A DNA stretch of 64,000 nt from Sphingopyxis sp. JAI108 (GCF_013410105.1 NZ_JACCCJ010000005.1:62001-126000), one strand, 5' to 3'; shown: positions 35,862 to 45,865, counted from the first letter of the stretch. Notes: generated by a model not told the origin, from the sequence alone. Translations and numbers: made by a program.

Positions 35862-37216
35862 AGCTTCAGCATCGCCTCGGCGCCGACCATGTGGATCGTG
35901 CGCGCGGGCCCCGTGTCGCGGATATAGGGACCGGGGCGAAAGGCCGAGAGCGAGGCGTTGAAGGAGAGGAGAGCATTCGCCTGCCAGCCCGCCGAAATCT
36001 CGACCTGGTCGCCGATGTGCCGCGCATCGCTGCCGCCTGACGGACGGATGAGCCCGCCTGGGATGTCGTAAACGCCATCGCCCCGGCTTTCGCGCCAGAA
36101 ACGCGCGGCGACCAGTTCGACCGTCACGCCTTTGCCCAGATCGAAATCGACGCTGGGGTGGAAATTGACGATGTTGCGCGGTCCGACCGGCGACAGTTCG
36201 CCGAAATATTTACCTTTGGGAAACAGCGCGTTGAAGGTGCCGAGCCGGCGGTCGGCGGGGTCGTGGTCGCCGCTCGCGATATTGGCGCGCAGGCGAAAGC
36301 GCGGTTTGAGCGGCGCTTGCGGAAAGCTCCATGCGGTCTCGGTGGCAAGCGACCATGCACGGATGCGGTCACCGTCGAAGTGCCCGCGCTGGAGCATGGC
36401 CTCCCAGTTCCAGCCGAGGTCGCCGCGCTTGCCGAAGAAGCGCACGCCGAACGTGTGGCGCGTCTCGCGGCCGGTGCGGTCGGCAAAGCGGGCCTCTTCA
36501 TTTTTATAGCCCAGCCAATAGGCGTCGATGCCGGTATCTGTCGCGGGCGCTATGGTCGCATAGACGCCGTCGAGCCGCCGTGTCTTCGAGGCCCGATCGT
36601 CCAAATCGCCGCCGCCCACCGTGACGGGTCGCAGGTGGAATGCGTCGATACGGATCGGGCCCCGATCGACGACGGCGCGAACGCCGTCGAGGGGCTGCGG
36701 AATGTTCGGGCCATAGCGGACGCCGATAAGCCGCTCGGATCCGAGCGCCACGAGCTCGCGCCCGCCGCGCACGGTCAGGCTGCCGTGGCCCCCAAGTGGC
36801 ACGCGTATATCGGCAAAGCCCTGCAGCAGGTCGATCCCGGTTTCGTCCACCGGTCCCTTGCCCGCGCCGACGCCGCGTGCATAGCCAGCGATGCCCTGCA
36901 CGAAGACGCGCGCCGGGCCGGCATGAAGGTCGGCGTGCGGCATGACGCGCAGCCAGAGATAGCCATCGTCGGGCGCGGGCGGGTCGCCCCACAGATTGTC
37001 GTCGAACCCTTCGAACCGTGCCCTGGCCTCGCCGCCAAGCGTCAAGTAGGCCGCGCCATCGATGGTCAGCGGGATATATTTGGCTTCGCGCCACCCCTCG
37101 CGTGGCGCCGCTGACAGCCCGGACCAATCCTCGTCATAGCGATGGTTTGTCTGCTCGGCCTCCTGCGCCGCAGCCATCTTGGGGAGCAGCGCGGCGAGGA
37201 GGAAGAGAATACGCAT
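35858..37216 (-). CDS. AlgE-type outer-membrane porin (alginate export family)
   Basis: A 452-residue protein with a signal peptide (MRILFLLAALLPKMAAAQ) and alternating amphipathic strands of a large beta-barrel (LTLGGEARARFEGFDDNLWG). It matches the alginate-export porin family, whose members pass anionic or aromatic small molecules. The C terminus MVGAEAMLKL is strand-like. Last gene of the operon; its ATG overlaps the MFS stop by one base (TGATG). Confidence 0.82.
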   Translation of the reverse strand: MRILFLLAALLPKMAAAQEAEQTNHRYDEDWSGLSAAPREGWREAKYIPLTIDGAAYLTLGGEARARFEGFDDNLWGDPPAPDDGYLWLRVMPHADLHAGPARVFVQGIAGYARGVGAGKGPVDETGIDLLQGFADIRVPLGGHGSLTVRGGRELVALGSERLIGVRYGPNIPQPLDGVRAVVDRGPIRIDAFHLRPVTVGGGDLDDRASKTRRLDGVYATIAPATDTGIDAYWLGYKNEEARFADRTGRETRHTFGVRFFGKRGDLGWNWEAMLQRGHFDGDRIRAWSLATETAWSFPQAPLKPRFRLRANIASGDHDPADRRLGTFNALFPKGKYFGELSPVGPRNIVNFHPSVDFDLGKGVTVELVAARFWRESRGDGVYDIPGGLIRPSGGSDARHIGDQVEISAGWQANALLSFNASLSAFRPGPYIRDTGPARTIHMVGAEAMLKL

Positions 37217-38805
37217 CAGTGCTGGGTGACGAAGTGGCGCACGAGCGGCGGCGTGTCGCTAGTCTGGAAGGCGCGCAATGCCTCCTGCTGCACGCGGTCG
37301 GCATTGGTGACACGGTCATGCTGGCGCAGATGCTCCAGCCAGCTTTCGACGGTGAAGCTCTCGATTACCGTGCCGGGCGCGGCGGTGTCCTCGTAAATGC
37401 CCCAGTGGATCGCGCCATCGCGGCGGCGGATACGCTGCATCTTCTGCATTTCGGTGAAGAAGGCGGGCACCTTTGCCGGGTCGATACGATATTCGACCGT
37501 CACCAGCACCGGGCCGCTGTCATGCTCGACATCTACATCGCCATCGACGATCGGCGCCGGCCAATGCGCGGACGGCGCGAGGTCCAGCGTGCTCGCCTTG
37601 TCGAGCGGGAAGCGCCATGCGAGTGCCATCCCGGCGAGGGCGAGCAGTGCCGCCGCGGCGAGCAAGGTTGACGGTACGCCGATGCGCGACGCGATCGACC
37701 CCCAGAGCGCCGATCCTCCCGCCATCGATCCCTGAAAGACGAGCAGATAGATGGCGAGCGCGCGCGCCTTGACCCAGCCGGGCGAGGTCGCCTGCGCACC
37801 GCCGTTGAGCGAAGCCATCATCGCGATCCAGGCTAGGCCCGCGACGAAAAGCGCCGCCGAAGCCGTCCAGAAGCCATCCGCAAGCGAGAGGGCCGCCATC
37901 GCTGCCGCGAGCAGGGTCGACGCGGCGAGCGTGATCATATTTGCTCCCATGCGTCCGCGCATCTTTGGCATCAGTATCGCGCCACCGATCGCGCCGAGCC
38001 CCATGAAGGTCAGGAGCCCGCCGTAGCCTGCGGGGCCGAGCCCGAGGTCGCGCCGTGCGATGATCGGCAGCAGCGCCCAAAGCCCGCTGGCGAAAACGAA
38101 GAAGCCGACCGAGCGGATCAGCACCACCTGTAGCTCGGGCGCGCGCATCGCATAGCGCAGCCCTGCGCGCATCGCGCCGACCATATGCTCGGCGGGGAGG
38201 TGGCGGTCGGGGACCGCGCGGCGCCAACGGAAAAGGACGATGATGACGCCGACGACCGACAATGCGTTGACGGCAAACACGGCGGCGGGCCCCGAGGCGG
38301 CGATGATGACGCCCCCGAGCGCGGGGCCGATCGCGCGCGCGATGTTGACCCCGAGCGAGTTAAGCGCGACCGCCTGTTGCAAAGCCTTCGGCTGCACCAG
38401 TTCGGGGACGATTGCCTGAAACGCCGGAGCGGAAAAGGCCGCGCCGACCGCGATCACGGCTGTGAACACGAGCAACACCCAGGCTGTGGTAAGCCCCGCA
38501 AGTGTGATCGCCGCGAGACCGGCTGCACCGGCAAGGCCGAAGACTTGTGCCGCGATCAGCAGGCGCCGCCGGTCGACGATGTCGGCAAGGGCGCCGGCGG
38601 GAAGCGCGAGAGCGAACATCGGAAATGTCGTCGCGGCCTGAACCAGCGCGACCATCAACGGGTCTGGCGAAAGCGAGGTCATCAGCCAGCCCGCACCGAC
38701 ATCGTGCATCCAGGTGCCGACATTGGAGACGATGGTCGCGATCCAGAGCGCACGGAACATGGGGCTGGCGAGCGGGCGCTCGGTTGCGGGGGCGGCGGCG
38801 CTCAT
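37216..38805 (-). CDS. MFS transporter with C-terminal monooxygenase-like domain
   Basis: A 529-residue inner-membrane protein with about 11-12 hydrophobic spans in residues 15-410, of the EntS/MFS_3 type. It is followed by a soluble domain (LVTVEYRIDPAKVPAFFTEM) resembling dimeric alpha-beta barrel antibiotic-biosynthesis monooxygenase folds. This fusion is common in the MFS_3 family. The partner porin downstream suggests export or import across both membranes. Overlaps its neighbours by 4 nt and 1 nt. Confidence 0.85.
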   Translation of the reverse strand: MSAAAPATERPLASPMFRALWIATIVSNVGTWMHDVGAGWLMTSLSPDPLMVALVQAATTFPMFALALPAGALADIVDRRRLLIAAQVFGLAGAAGLAAITLAGLTTAWVLLVFTAVIAVGAAFSAPAFQAIVPELVQPKALQQAVALNSLGVNIARAIGPALGGVIIAASGPAAVFAVNALSVVGVIIVLFRWRRAVPDRHLPAEHMVGAMRAGLRYAMRAPELQVVLIRSVGFFVFASGLWALLPIIARRDLGLGPAGYGGLLTFMGLGAIGGAILMPKMRGRMGANMITLAASTLLAAAMAALSLADGFWTASAALFVAGLAWIAMMASLNGGAQATSPGWVKARALAIYLLVFQGSMAGGSALWGSIASRIGVPSTLLAAAALLALAGMALAWRFPLDKASTLDLAPSAHWPAPIVDGDVDVEHDSGPVLVTVEYRIDPAKVPAFFTEMQKMQRIRRRDGAIHWGIYEDTAAPGTVIESFTVESWLEHLRQHDRVTNADRVQQEALRAFQTSDTPPLVRHFVTQH

Positions 38806-39209
38806 GCCTTGCGCTCCTGCAGGATCGGAGCGAGCATCAGCCCGCCGATCAGGCCGACATGTTCGAGGAAGGTGTTGCGTTCATGAAAGCGCGTCACCGG
38901 GTCGGCGACCTGCCAGAAAGGATGCGCGATCAGCGTTGCGGCGGCGGTGAAGACGCCGAGTGCGCCCGCCCCGAGCCAGGCCTGACGCCCGAGGATGATC
39001 AGCAGCGAGCCGCCGACCTGCACCGCGATTGTCAGCGCGACGACAAGCGCGGCTGGTTCAAGACCGAAATGTCTGGCTTCGCCGAGCGCGCCGCCGAGAT
39101 CGAACAGCTTGGCGATGCCGCTGGTCCAATAGGGAAGGGTGAGAACAGCTGCGGAGAGGGTCGCAAAGCGGCGGTCGCCGAGCAGGCGGGTGATGGGTGC
39201 GGGCGTCAT
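38802..39209 (-). CDS. DoxX-family membrane protein
   Basis: A 135-residue protein with four hydrophobic helices (ATLSAAVLTLPYWTSGIAKL; VVALTIAVQVGGSLLIILG and others), the DoxX/DoxD-like layout. Members of the family take part in quinone-linked or thiosulfate redox reactions, but the role here is unknown. Its stop overlaps the MFS start by 4 nt. Confidence 0.8.
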   Translation of the reverse strand: MTPAPITRLLGDRRFATLSAAVLTLPYWTSGIAKLFDLGGALGEARHFGLEPAALVVALTIAVQVGGSLLIILGRQAWLGAGALGVFTAAATLIAHPFWQVADPVTRFHERNTFLEHVGLIGGLMLAPILQERKA

Positions 39210-39212
39210 CGT

Positions 39213-41147
39213 TCAGACCGCCCAGCAGCCGCAGCCGAAGGCTCCCCAGAAGCTCTGGACGTCCGCTGCCGGAACATTGGCGCCGAGCGCCGCGGCATGG
39301 TCATGGCCATGGACATTGCACGCGCTGGCGCAGCCGCATGCCGAAGCGAGCTTCTTCGCTGCACCTGCGGTGGGGCGATGATAGCCCCCAAAGGTCGCGA
39401 CGGGCGACCAGTCGGGCATCGGCTTGGGTAGAGCAGGGGCGATCGGGCTATAATCGCCCTCGCCATGGACGATTTTGCCGCCGAGAATGGTCAGCACCGC
39501 GCGAAGGTGAACGATGTCGCTTTCGGCAACGCTGAAATAGTCTTCCGACAGGAGAGCGAGATCGGCGAGCTGGCCTTTCTTGATCTGCCCCTTCTTGCCG
39601 ACTTCGTTCGAAAACCATGTGTTCTTCTCGGTCCACAGGCGGAGCGCCGTTTCGCGGTCGAGGCGGTTGCGGACAGGATAGAGCGTTGTGCCGCCCAGCG
39701 TCGTTCCCGTGACGAGCCACGACAGCGAAACCCAGGGATTATAGCTTGCGACACGCGTCGCGTCGGTGCCCGCGCCGACGGGAATGCCCGCCTCCATCAT
39801 CCGTTTGATCGGGGGGGTCGCCTCGGCCGCCTTGGCTCCATAGCGTTCGATGAAATATTCGCCCTGGAACATCATCCGGTGCTGGACCGCGATGCCGCCG
39901 CCCAATGCGGCGATGCGGTCGATATTGCGCTCGCTGATCGTCTCGGCATGGTCGAAGAACCAGTTGAGGCCTTGAAGCGGGATGTCGCGATTGACCTTTT
40001 CGAACACATCGAGTGCGCGCGAAATCGTCTGGTCATAGGTCGCGTGGAGCCGCCAAGGCCATTTGCGTTCGGCCAGCAGGCGGACGACGGGTTCGAGGTC
40101 GCTTTCCATATTCGCCGGCATCTCGGGGCGCTCGACGCGGAAATCCTCGAAGTCGGCGGCCGAATAGACGAGCATCTCGCCCGCGCCATTGTGGCGATAG
40201 CTGTCGTCGCCGTCGCCGGGCTTCACTTGGCTGGACCAGGTCGCGAAATCCTTGAGCTCTTCCTTCGGCTTTTGCGTGAAGAGGTTGTACGCAATGCGCA
40301 GCGTCAGTTCGCCGTCCTTGTGCAGCTTTTCGATGATCTGATAATCGTCGGGATAGTTCTGGAACCCGCCACCCGCGTCGATGACGCTGGTCACGCCGAG
40401 CGAATTGAGCTCGCGCATGAAATGCTTCGTCGAATTGACCTGATAGTCTTCGGGCAGCTTTGGCCCCTTGGCGAGCGTCGCATAGAGGATCACCGCATTG
40501 GGCTGCGCGAGCAAAAGCCCAGTGGGGTTGCCCGCCGCGTCGCGGACGATCTCGCCGCCCGGCGGGTTCGGTGTGTCCTTCGTATAGCCGACGGCGCGTA
40601 GCGCTGCGGCGTTGAGCAGCGCGCGGTCGTAAAGGTGGAGGATGAACACCGGCGTGTCGGGCGCGGCCGCGTTGATCTCATCGAGAGTGGGCAGGCGCTT
40701 TTCGGCGAACTGATGTTCGGTGAAGCCGCCGACGACGCGCACCCATTGCGGAGGCGGGGTGTTCGCGGCCTGCTTCTTCAGCATCGCCATCGCGTCGGCA
40801 AGGCTCGGCACGCCGTCCCAGCGCAATTCCATATTATAATTAAGGCCGCCGCGGATGACGTGGATGTGGCTGTCGATCAGTCCGGGGATCAGGCGGCGGC
40901 CCTTCGCGTCGATGACCCTCGCATCGGGGCCGGCGGCGGCGCGGACCACCTGCTCGCTGCCGACGCTCAGGAATTTGCCGCCGCGGATCGCGACAGCCTG
41001 TGCCTCGGGATTGGCCTTGTCGAGCGTGGTCACCCTGGCATTGACGATAACGAGGTCGGGCTGGGTCATGGCGATGCTTTCCGTGGCGGTGAGAAGGGCG
41101 GTGGTAGCGGCGCCGGCAAGCGCCTGGCGGCGGGTAATCGGGTTCAT
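39213..41147 (-). CDS. Tat-exported YtcJ-like amidohydrolase
   Basis: A 644-residue protein. The start at 41147 gives a Tat signal (NPITRRQALAGAATTALLTA). The metal-dependent TIM-barrel begins with IDSHIHVIRGG and continues through DHAETISERN and GAGTDATRVASYNPW, the pattern of YtcJ-like hydrolases. The last ~45 residues are an unusual tail rich in Cys and His (CGCASACNVHGHDH, then FGCGCWAV), which could bind a metal. Overlaps the XapX stop by 4 nt, and ends 3 bases before the DoxX gene. Confidence 0.85.
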   Translation of the reverse strand: MNPITRRQALAGAATTALLTATESIAMTQPDLVIVNARVTTLDKANPEAQAVAIRGGKFLSVGSEQVVRAAAGPDARVIDAKGRRLIPGLIDSHIHVIRGGLNYNMELRWDGVPSLADAMAMLKKQAANTPPPQWVRVVGGFTEHQFAEKRLPTLDEINAAAPDTPVFILHLYDRALLNAAALRAVGYTKDTPNPPGGEIVRDAAGNPTGLLLAQPNAVILYATLAKGPKLPEDYQVNSTKHFMRELNSLGVTSVIDAGGGFQNYPDDYQIIEKLHKDGELTLRIAYNLFTQKPKEELKDFATWSSQVKPGDGDDSYRHNGAGEMLVYSAADFEDFRVERPEMPANMESDLEPVVRLLAERKWPWRLHATYDQTISRALDVFEKVNRDIPLQGLNWFFDHAETISERNIDRIAALGGGIAVQHRMMFQGEYFIERYGAKAAEATPPIKRMMEAGIPVGAGTDATRVASYNPWVSLSWLVTGTTLGGTTLYPVRNRLDRETALRLWTEKNTWFSNEVGKKGQIKKGQLADLALLSEDYFSVAESDIVHLRAVLTILGGKIVHGEGDYSPIAPALPKPMPDWSPVATFGGYHRPTAGAAKKLASACGCASACNVHGHDHAAALGANVPAADVQSFWGAFGCGCWAV

Positions 41148-41392
41148 GCGTCGCGCTCCTTTCCGGTGGGCGGCGTCCCCAAAATCTGCGGGGCGCAATC
41201 TTGGTGAAAATAGCGAGCCAGTTCGGGTCTGTCGGCCAGCCGCTTTGCCAAGGGGATGATATGCTCGCCGAGCAGGATTCCAGCGAGACCGACCAAAGCG
41301 ACGATCGGCGGGGCGGGAGAACGGACGCCGAGCAGGTTGTAGATGACACCGACCAGCAATCCGGCACCAAGCGAGACGAGGTATATCTTCAT
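41144..41392 (-). CDS. XapX-domain membrane protein (DUF1427)
   Basis: An 82-residue protein with two hydrophobic helices and the central motif LGVRSPAPP between them, which defines the XapX family. The C-terminal tail HQDCAPQILGTPP is soluble. Function unknown, but this family commonly neighbours amidohydrolases. Coupled by a 4-nt overlap to the amidohydrolase. Confidence 0.82.
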   Translation of the reverse strand: MKIYLVSLGAGLLVGVIYNLLGVRSPAPPIVALVGLAGILLGEHIIPLAKRLADRPELARYFHQDCAPQILGTPPTGKERDA

Positions 41393-41414
41393 CGTCCGTT
41401 CTCCCTTTTCAGCC

Positions 41415-42251
41415 TCAGCTCTGAACGAATGCGAGCAGGTCGCGGTTGATGACGTCGGCGTTGACCGTCAGCATGCCGTGGCTGAAGCCCTCGTAGATTT
41501 TAAGCGTCGCGTTCGGCAGGATTTCGGCCTGCAACACCGCCGCGTTCTTGTAGGGTACGATCTGGTCGTCGTCGCCGTGCAGCACGAGCGTCGGTACGCT
41601 AATCGCCTTGAGGTCGTCGGTCTGGTCAGTCTCCGAGAAGGCCTTTACCCCGTCGTAGTGCGCCTTGGCGCTGCCCATCATGCCCTGGCGCCACCAATTG
41701 TCGATCACGGCGGGGATGACGTTCGCGCCGTCGCGATTGAAGCCGTAGAAGGGCCCGGACGGGAGATCGCGGAAGAATTTCGCGCGGTTCGCAGCCAGTT
41801 CGCTGCGAATGCCGTCGAACACCTCGATCGGCAGCCCGCCCGGATAACGGGCGGTCTTGAGCATGATGGGCGGCACAGCCGAAACCAGTACGGCCTTGGC
41901 GACGCGGCCCTGCGGGATGCCATAGCGCGCAACATAGGCAGCGACTTCGCCGCCACCCGTCGAATGGCCGATGTGGACCGCATTTTTGAGCTCGAGATGT
42001 TCCATGACGGCGGCTGCATCAGCCGCATAATGGTCCATGTCATGGCCTTCGCTGACTTGCGCCGACCGGCCGTGGCCGCGGCGATCGTGCGCGACGACGC
42101 GGTAGCCTTTGGCGAGGAAGAAGAGCATCTGGATGTCCCAGTCATCCGACGACAGCGGCCAACCGTGATGGAAGACGATGGGCTGCGCGTCCTTTGGCCC
42201 CCAGTCCTTGTAGAAGATTTCGACACCGTCGTTGGTGGTAACGTAGCCCAT
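41415..42251 (-). CDS. Alpha/beta hydrolase, non-haem chloroperoxidase type
   Basis: A 278-residue hydrolase. Visible are the oxyanion region HHGWPLSSDDWD, HDRRGHGRS and the nucleophile elbow GHSTGGG (Ser at about 97). LHGDDDQIVPY carries the acid, and the catalytic His is in EGFSHGML. The length and motifs match cofactor-free haloperoxidase/perhydrolase-type enzymes. Probably cytoplasmic. Second gene of the operon. Confidence 0.88.
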   Translation of the reverse strand: MGYVTTNDGVEIFYKDWGPKDAQPIVFHHGWPLSSDDWDIQMLFFLAKGYRVVAHDRRGHGRSAQVSEGHDMDHYAADAAAVMEHLELKNAVHIGHSTGGGEVAAYVARYGIPQGRVAKAVLVSAVPPIMLKTARYPGGLPIEVFDGIRSELAANRAKFFRDLPSGPFYGFNRDGANVIPAVIDNWWRQGMMGSAKAHYDGVKAFSETDQTDDLKAISVPTLVLHGDDDQIVPYKNAAVLQAEILPNATLKIYEGFSHGMLTVNADVINRDLLAFVQS

Positions 42252-42319
42252 GGTTTCGTCCTTTCATTTGGTCGGGAAATGCGGGCCGGATGTGGCGCCC
42301 TCCGGCCCATCGGGCAAAA

Positions 42320-42979
42320 TCAGTGGCCGCCCTCGGAAGCGCCGAACATCGCCTTGGCATAGGTGATGCCGAGGCCGTAGCCGCCGCCCCATTTGCGGGC
42401 GATACCGGTGGTGAGGTCATAGGTTTCGGCGCGCGCCCAATCGCGCTGCAGTTCGAGCAGATATTGCAGCGAAGTGATGGGCTTAGCACCGGCCTGGATC
42501 ATCCGTTCGACGGCGCGTTCATGGGCCTCTTCCGAAATGTCGCCGCTGGCGTCGGTGATGACATAGGCTTCGAAGCCCTGTTCGAGTGCCGAAAGGACCG
42601 GGCCGACGATGCAGACCGAGGTCCACAGACCCGCGAAAACGATGCGGTCCTTGCCAATCCGGTTGACCTCGTCGATCACCGCGGCGTCTTCCCATGTGTT
42701 CATGCTCGTACGGTCGAGCAGCGCCTGGCCCGGAAAAGCGTCGGTGATCTCGTCGAACATCGGACCCGAAAAGCTTTTCTCTGCGACCGTGGTCAGGATG
42801 GTGGGCACGTTGAAGCCGGCGGCGCCGTTCGCGACGAGCGCGGCATTGTTGCGCAGGAGTTCGGGTGCGATCGACTTGGTGGCGAAGGCCATCTGCGACT
42901 GGAAATCGATAAGGACCAGCGCGTGGTTGCCGGGGTCCAGCAGCGTCTTCGCGGGGGTAGGGGTGGCTTTGATCGACAT
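42320..42979 (-). CDS. Isochorismatase-family hydrolase (YcaC-like)
   Basis: A 219-residue cysteine hydrolase. It has the Asp of the triad in ALVLIDFQSQM and the nucleophile Cys in AGLWTSVCIVGP. I use the ATG at 42979 (MSIKATPTP), preceded by AGGAGTTG, rather than the one three codons upstream. It opens the seven-gene operon. Substrate unknown. Confidence 0.88.
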   Translation of the reverse strand: MSIKATPTPAKTLLDPGNHALVLIDFQSQMAFATKSIAPELLRNNAALVANGAAGFNVPTILTTVAEKSFSGPMFDEITDAFPGQALLDRTSMNTWEDAAVIDEVNRIGKDRIVFAGLWTSVCIVGPVLSALEQGFEAYVITDASGDISEEAHERAVERMIQAGAKPITSLQYLLELQRDWARAETYDLTTGIARKWGGGYGLGITYAKAMFGASEGGH

Positions 42980-43474
42980 GGGCAACAACTCCTGTTGGAT
43001 GATCCTGACACCCGAACCGTTCGGGCTGAGGCGGGTTTAGACAGGAGAGTTTGTGCGAAACAGACGGATAAAATTATCCATTATATTCTAAAAAATAGAA
43101 AGGTATGTCGATCGGGCGAAATCCGGGGAAGATGTTGCGCTGACAGGCGCAACTGGACGCACTCTGGTTGGCAGCCGTTATGGCTGTCCGGGTGCTATGC
43201 TGGCAGGCCCGTCCATCGTGACAGACGGGTCGTCGCCTTCTGGACAGCTCAACCCCGGCGAGACGGACATTAATGGAGATCATCCAAGCGGGAAGGCTTG
43301 CGGCTACTGCCCTGTTCGGTACGGCGCCTCGGGTAAGAACGCCAGTCCAAGTGCTGCTGCCTGTCCAACATAGGATAAGCTGTGGCGTAGTCGACCATGC
43401 AATTATCGCTGGTCCGCGAAACTTGCCCGGTCGCCGGGGGTTGAGAAGGCATCCCCAATTTCAGGAGCAAATCG
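42980..43474. other. 495-base divergent intergenic region
   Basis: This gap between the seven-gene operon and the catalase contains no convincing gene. It holds two palindromes near the operon (43066-43100). A 7-bp inverted repeat GTTGCGC-tgacag-GCGCAAC lies at 43134-43153. A weak match to the alphaproteobacterial general-stress EcfG promoter is in front of the catalase: GAAAC at 43418-43422, 17 bases, then GTT at 43440, with one mismatch to GGAAC. Confidence 0.5.
43066..43100. promoter_or_regulatory. Palindromes upstream of the seven-gene operon
   Basis: GGATAA-AA-TTATCC (43066-43079) and TTCTA-AAAAA-TAGAA (43086-43100) sit about 90 bases upstream of the isochorismatase start. The second contains the LysR-type T-N11-A pattern. 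The first repeats the core of the palindrome beside the LysR gene at 34.9 kb. Confidence 0.5.
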
Positions 43475-45628
43475 ATGGCCAAGAAATCTGCGCCCACCCC
43501 CGCTAGCGTCAATTCTCTCGAGGATCACCAGCCGGGGAGCGGCCAGACGGCGGTCAAGGCTTCCAATGGCAATGGCGGCGAGCTTCATCAGCAGATCGCG
43601 CATGACGAAGATCATCGCGACGGCCGGGCACACCTCACCGACAATTTCGGACATCGGATTGCCGACAATCAAAACTCGCTGAAGGCGGGCGAGCGCGGAC
43701 CCACGCTGCTCGAGGACTTTGTCCTCCGCGAGAAGATTTTCAACTTCGATCACGAGCGTATTCCCGAGCGGATCGTCCATGCCCGCGGGTCGGGTGCGCA
43801 TGGGGTCTTTGAATGTACGCGCGCGATCCCCGACCTGACCAAAGCCGATATTTTCCAGGAAGCGGGCAAGACCTGTCCGGTATTCGTGCGCTTCTCGACC
43901 GTCGCGGGCGGAGCCGGGTCGGTCGACACGCCGCGCGACGTGCGCGGATTTGCGGTCAAGCTTTATACCGAGGCGGGCAATTGGGATCTGGTCGGCAATA
44001 ATATCCCTGTCTTCTTCATCCAGGACGCGATGAAGTTTCCCGATCTCGTTCACAGTGTGAAGATGGAGGCTGACCGCGGCTATCCGCAAGCGGCGAGCGC
44101 GCACGACACCTTCTGGGATTTCATCGGACTGATGCCCGAGGCCACCCACATGATCATGTGGGCGATGTCCGATCGCGCGATCCCGCGCAGCTTTCGCATG
44201 ATGGAAGGTTTCGGCGTCCATACGTTCCGCTTCGTCAACGCGAAGGGGAGGGGGAAATTCATCAAGTTCCACTGGAAGCCTGTTCTCGGGCTGCAATCGA
44301 CGGTGTGGGACGAGGCGGTCAAGATAGCGGGCGCCGACCCTGACTATCAGCGTCGCGATCTCTTCGAGGCGATCGACGGCGGCGACTTCCCCGCCTGGGA
44401 TCTTGGCATCCAGGTTTTCGACGAGGATTTTGCGGCGAACCAGCCCTATGATGTTCTCGACGCGACCAAGCTCATCCCCGAAGAGGATGTGCCGGTCGAG
44501 ATCATCGGCCGCATGACGCTCAATCGCAACGTCGACAATTTCTTCGCCGAAACCGAGCAGGTCGCGTTCCTGCCCTCGAACATCATCCCCGGCATCGATT
44601 TCAGCAACGACCCGCTGCTCCAGGGACGGCTCTTCTCCTATCTCGATACGCAGAAGTCGCGCCTCGGGACCACCAACTTCCACCAGATCCCGGTCAATGC
44701 GCCCAAATGCCCCTTCCACAATTTCCAGCGCGACGGGATGATGCAAACGCTCGTTCCGCAAGGCCGTGCCAATTATGAGCCCAACAGCCTTGCCGAGGCT
44801 GGCGAGGACGGCGGACCGCGCGCGTGCCCCCAAACGGGGTTTGCAACCTTCCCGGTCAACGACGAGCGCAATGACGCCGGAGAGAAATTGCGCATTCGTG
44901 CAAGCCTGTTCGCCGACCATTTCAGCCAGGCGCGTCTCTTCTATCGGTCGCAAACCGAGAATGAGCAGGCGCATATCGCGTCGGCGCTGGTATTCGAACT
45001 GTCGAAGGTGACGCTCGACCATGTGCGTGCGCGTGTCGTCGGCCAGCTTCGCAATGTCGACGAAGACCTTGCGAAGCGCGTTGCACAGGGGCTTGCGATC
45101 GACTTGCCGCCCAAGATCAAGGCGGCAAAAGCGCCGATCGATATGGCGCCCTCCGACGCGCTGTCGATCCAGAAGGTCGGTTATCCCGACTTCGAAGGTC
45201 GCAAGGTCGCGATCCTCTTTGCCGAAGGGTCGGACCTCGCGGCGATCGACCGGCTCAGGAAGCAGATCGAAAAGGCGGGGGGCACTGCTTTTCTCGTCGC
45301 GCCCAAGGTGGGCGGAATTGCCGTCAAAGGCGGAACGCTGAAGGCTGACGGACAACTCGCGGGTTCGCCGTCGGTGCTGTTCGATGCCGTGGCTTCGGTG
45401 CTTGCGCCCGACCAGGCAGAAGCGCTGGCGACGCAGGGCGCAGCGGTGCAATGGTTCATGGACGCATTCGGCCATTGCAAGACGATCGCCCATGATGCTG
45501 CATCGCAGCCGCTGCTCGACAAGGCTGGTGTCGAGAAGGACGAAGGGGTGGTGGACTTGGCGGAGTTCATCAAGGTCGGAACGCGGCGCCATTGGGCGCG
45601 CGAGGCGAAGGTGCGCGACCTCGCGTGA
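43475..45628 (+). CDS. katE: Large-subunit (clade II, HPII-type) catalase
   Basis: A 717-residue haem catalase that breaks down H2O2. It has [15 protein letters not shown] (distal His), [14 protein letters not shown] and [20 protein letters not shown]. The proximal haem-ligand Tyr region [14 protein letters not shown] is also present. The extra C-terminal ~150 residues form the flavodoxin-like (GATase1-like) domain of large-subunit catalases. AGGAG precedes the ATG. Monocistronic; a possible EcfG promoter is noted in the intergenic entry. Confidence 0.95.
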   Translation: MAKKSAPTPASVNSLEDHQPGSGQTAVKASNGNGGELHQQIAHDEDHRDGRAHLTDNFGHRIADNQNSLKAGERGPTLLEDFVLREKIFNFDHERIPERIVHARGSGAHGVFECTRAIPDLTKADIFQEAGKTCPVFVRFSTVAGGAGSVDTPRDVRGFAVKLYTEAGNWDLVGNNIPVFFIQDAMKFPDLVHSVKMEADRGYPQAASAHDTFWDFIGLMPEATHMIMWAMSDRAIPRSFRMMEGFGVHTFRFVNAKGRGKFIKFHWKPVLGLQSTVWDEAVKIAGADPDYQRRDLFEAIDGGDFPAWDLGIQVFDEDFAANQPYDVLDATKLIPEEDVPVEIIGRMTLNRNVDNFFAETEQVAFLPSNIIPGIDFSNDPLLQGRLFSYLDTQKSRLGTTNFHQIPVNAPKCPFHNFQRDGMMQTLVPQGRANYEPNSLAEAGEDGGPRACPQTGFATFPVNDERNDAGEKLRIRASLFADHFSQARLFYRSQTENEQAHIASALVFELSKVTLDHVRARVVGQLRNVDEDLAKRVAQGLAIDLPPKIKAAKAPIDMAPSDALSIQKVGYPDFEGRKVAILFAEGSDLAAIDRLRKQIEKAGGTAFLVAPKVGGIAVKGGTLKADGQLAGSPSVLFDAVASVLAPDQAEALATQGAAVQWFMDAFGHCKTIAHDAASQPLLDKAGVEKDEGVVDLAEFIKVGTRRHWAREAKVRDLA

Positions 45629-45865
45629 ATCGGCGGCCAGTCTTTGCCCAACAAAAAGACCCGCCAGTGGCTCGCCTTTAAGCGGCGTCTGAGGCTTTTT
45701 GGAGTCTCGGTCAATCAGGCGCCGGGTTTTACGAGCGGCAAGTGGACCGCAACGAGGGTATATCAGCCATCAGCCGGGCAGCGCTTCCGCTTTGCGCCCA
45801 TGTCGATCGTTCGCAGCCTCGCTCAAATCATTCGAAAGCGGCCATTCAGTCGGGATATGTGGGGG

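Noticed and set aside
43418-43442. EcfG-type stress promoter before the catalase
   Set aside because: Spacing is right, but the -35 box has a mismatch and the motif is short; kept only as a remark in the intergenic entry.
43273-43506. 77-codon frame upstream of and overlapping the catalase
   Set aside because: Overlaps the catalase start in another frame, lacks a ribosome binding site and has random composition.
43403-45592. 729-codon open frame on the minus strand
   Set aside because: Antisense to the catalase, whose family match is unambiguous.
45640-45700. Possible terminator after the catalase
   Set aside because: Short AAAAAG/CTTTTT arms with an irregular interior; no convincing stem could be drawn.
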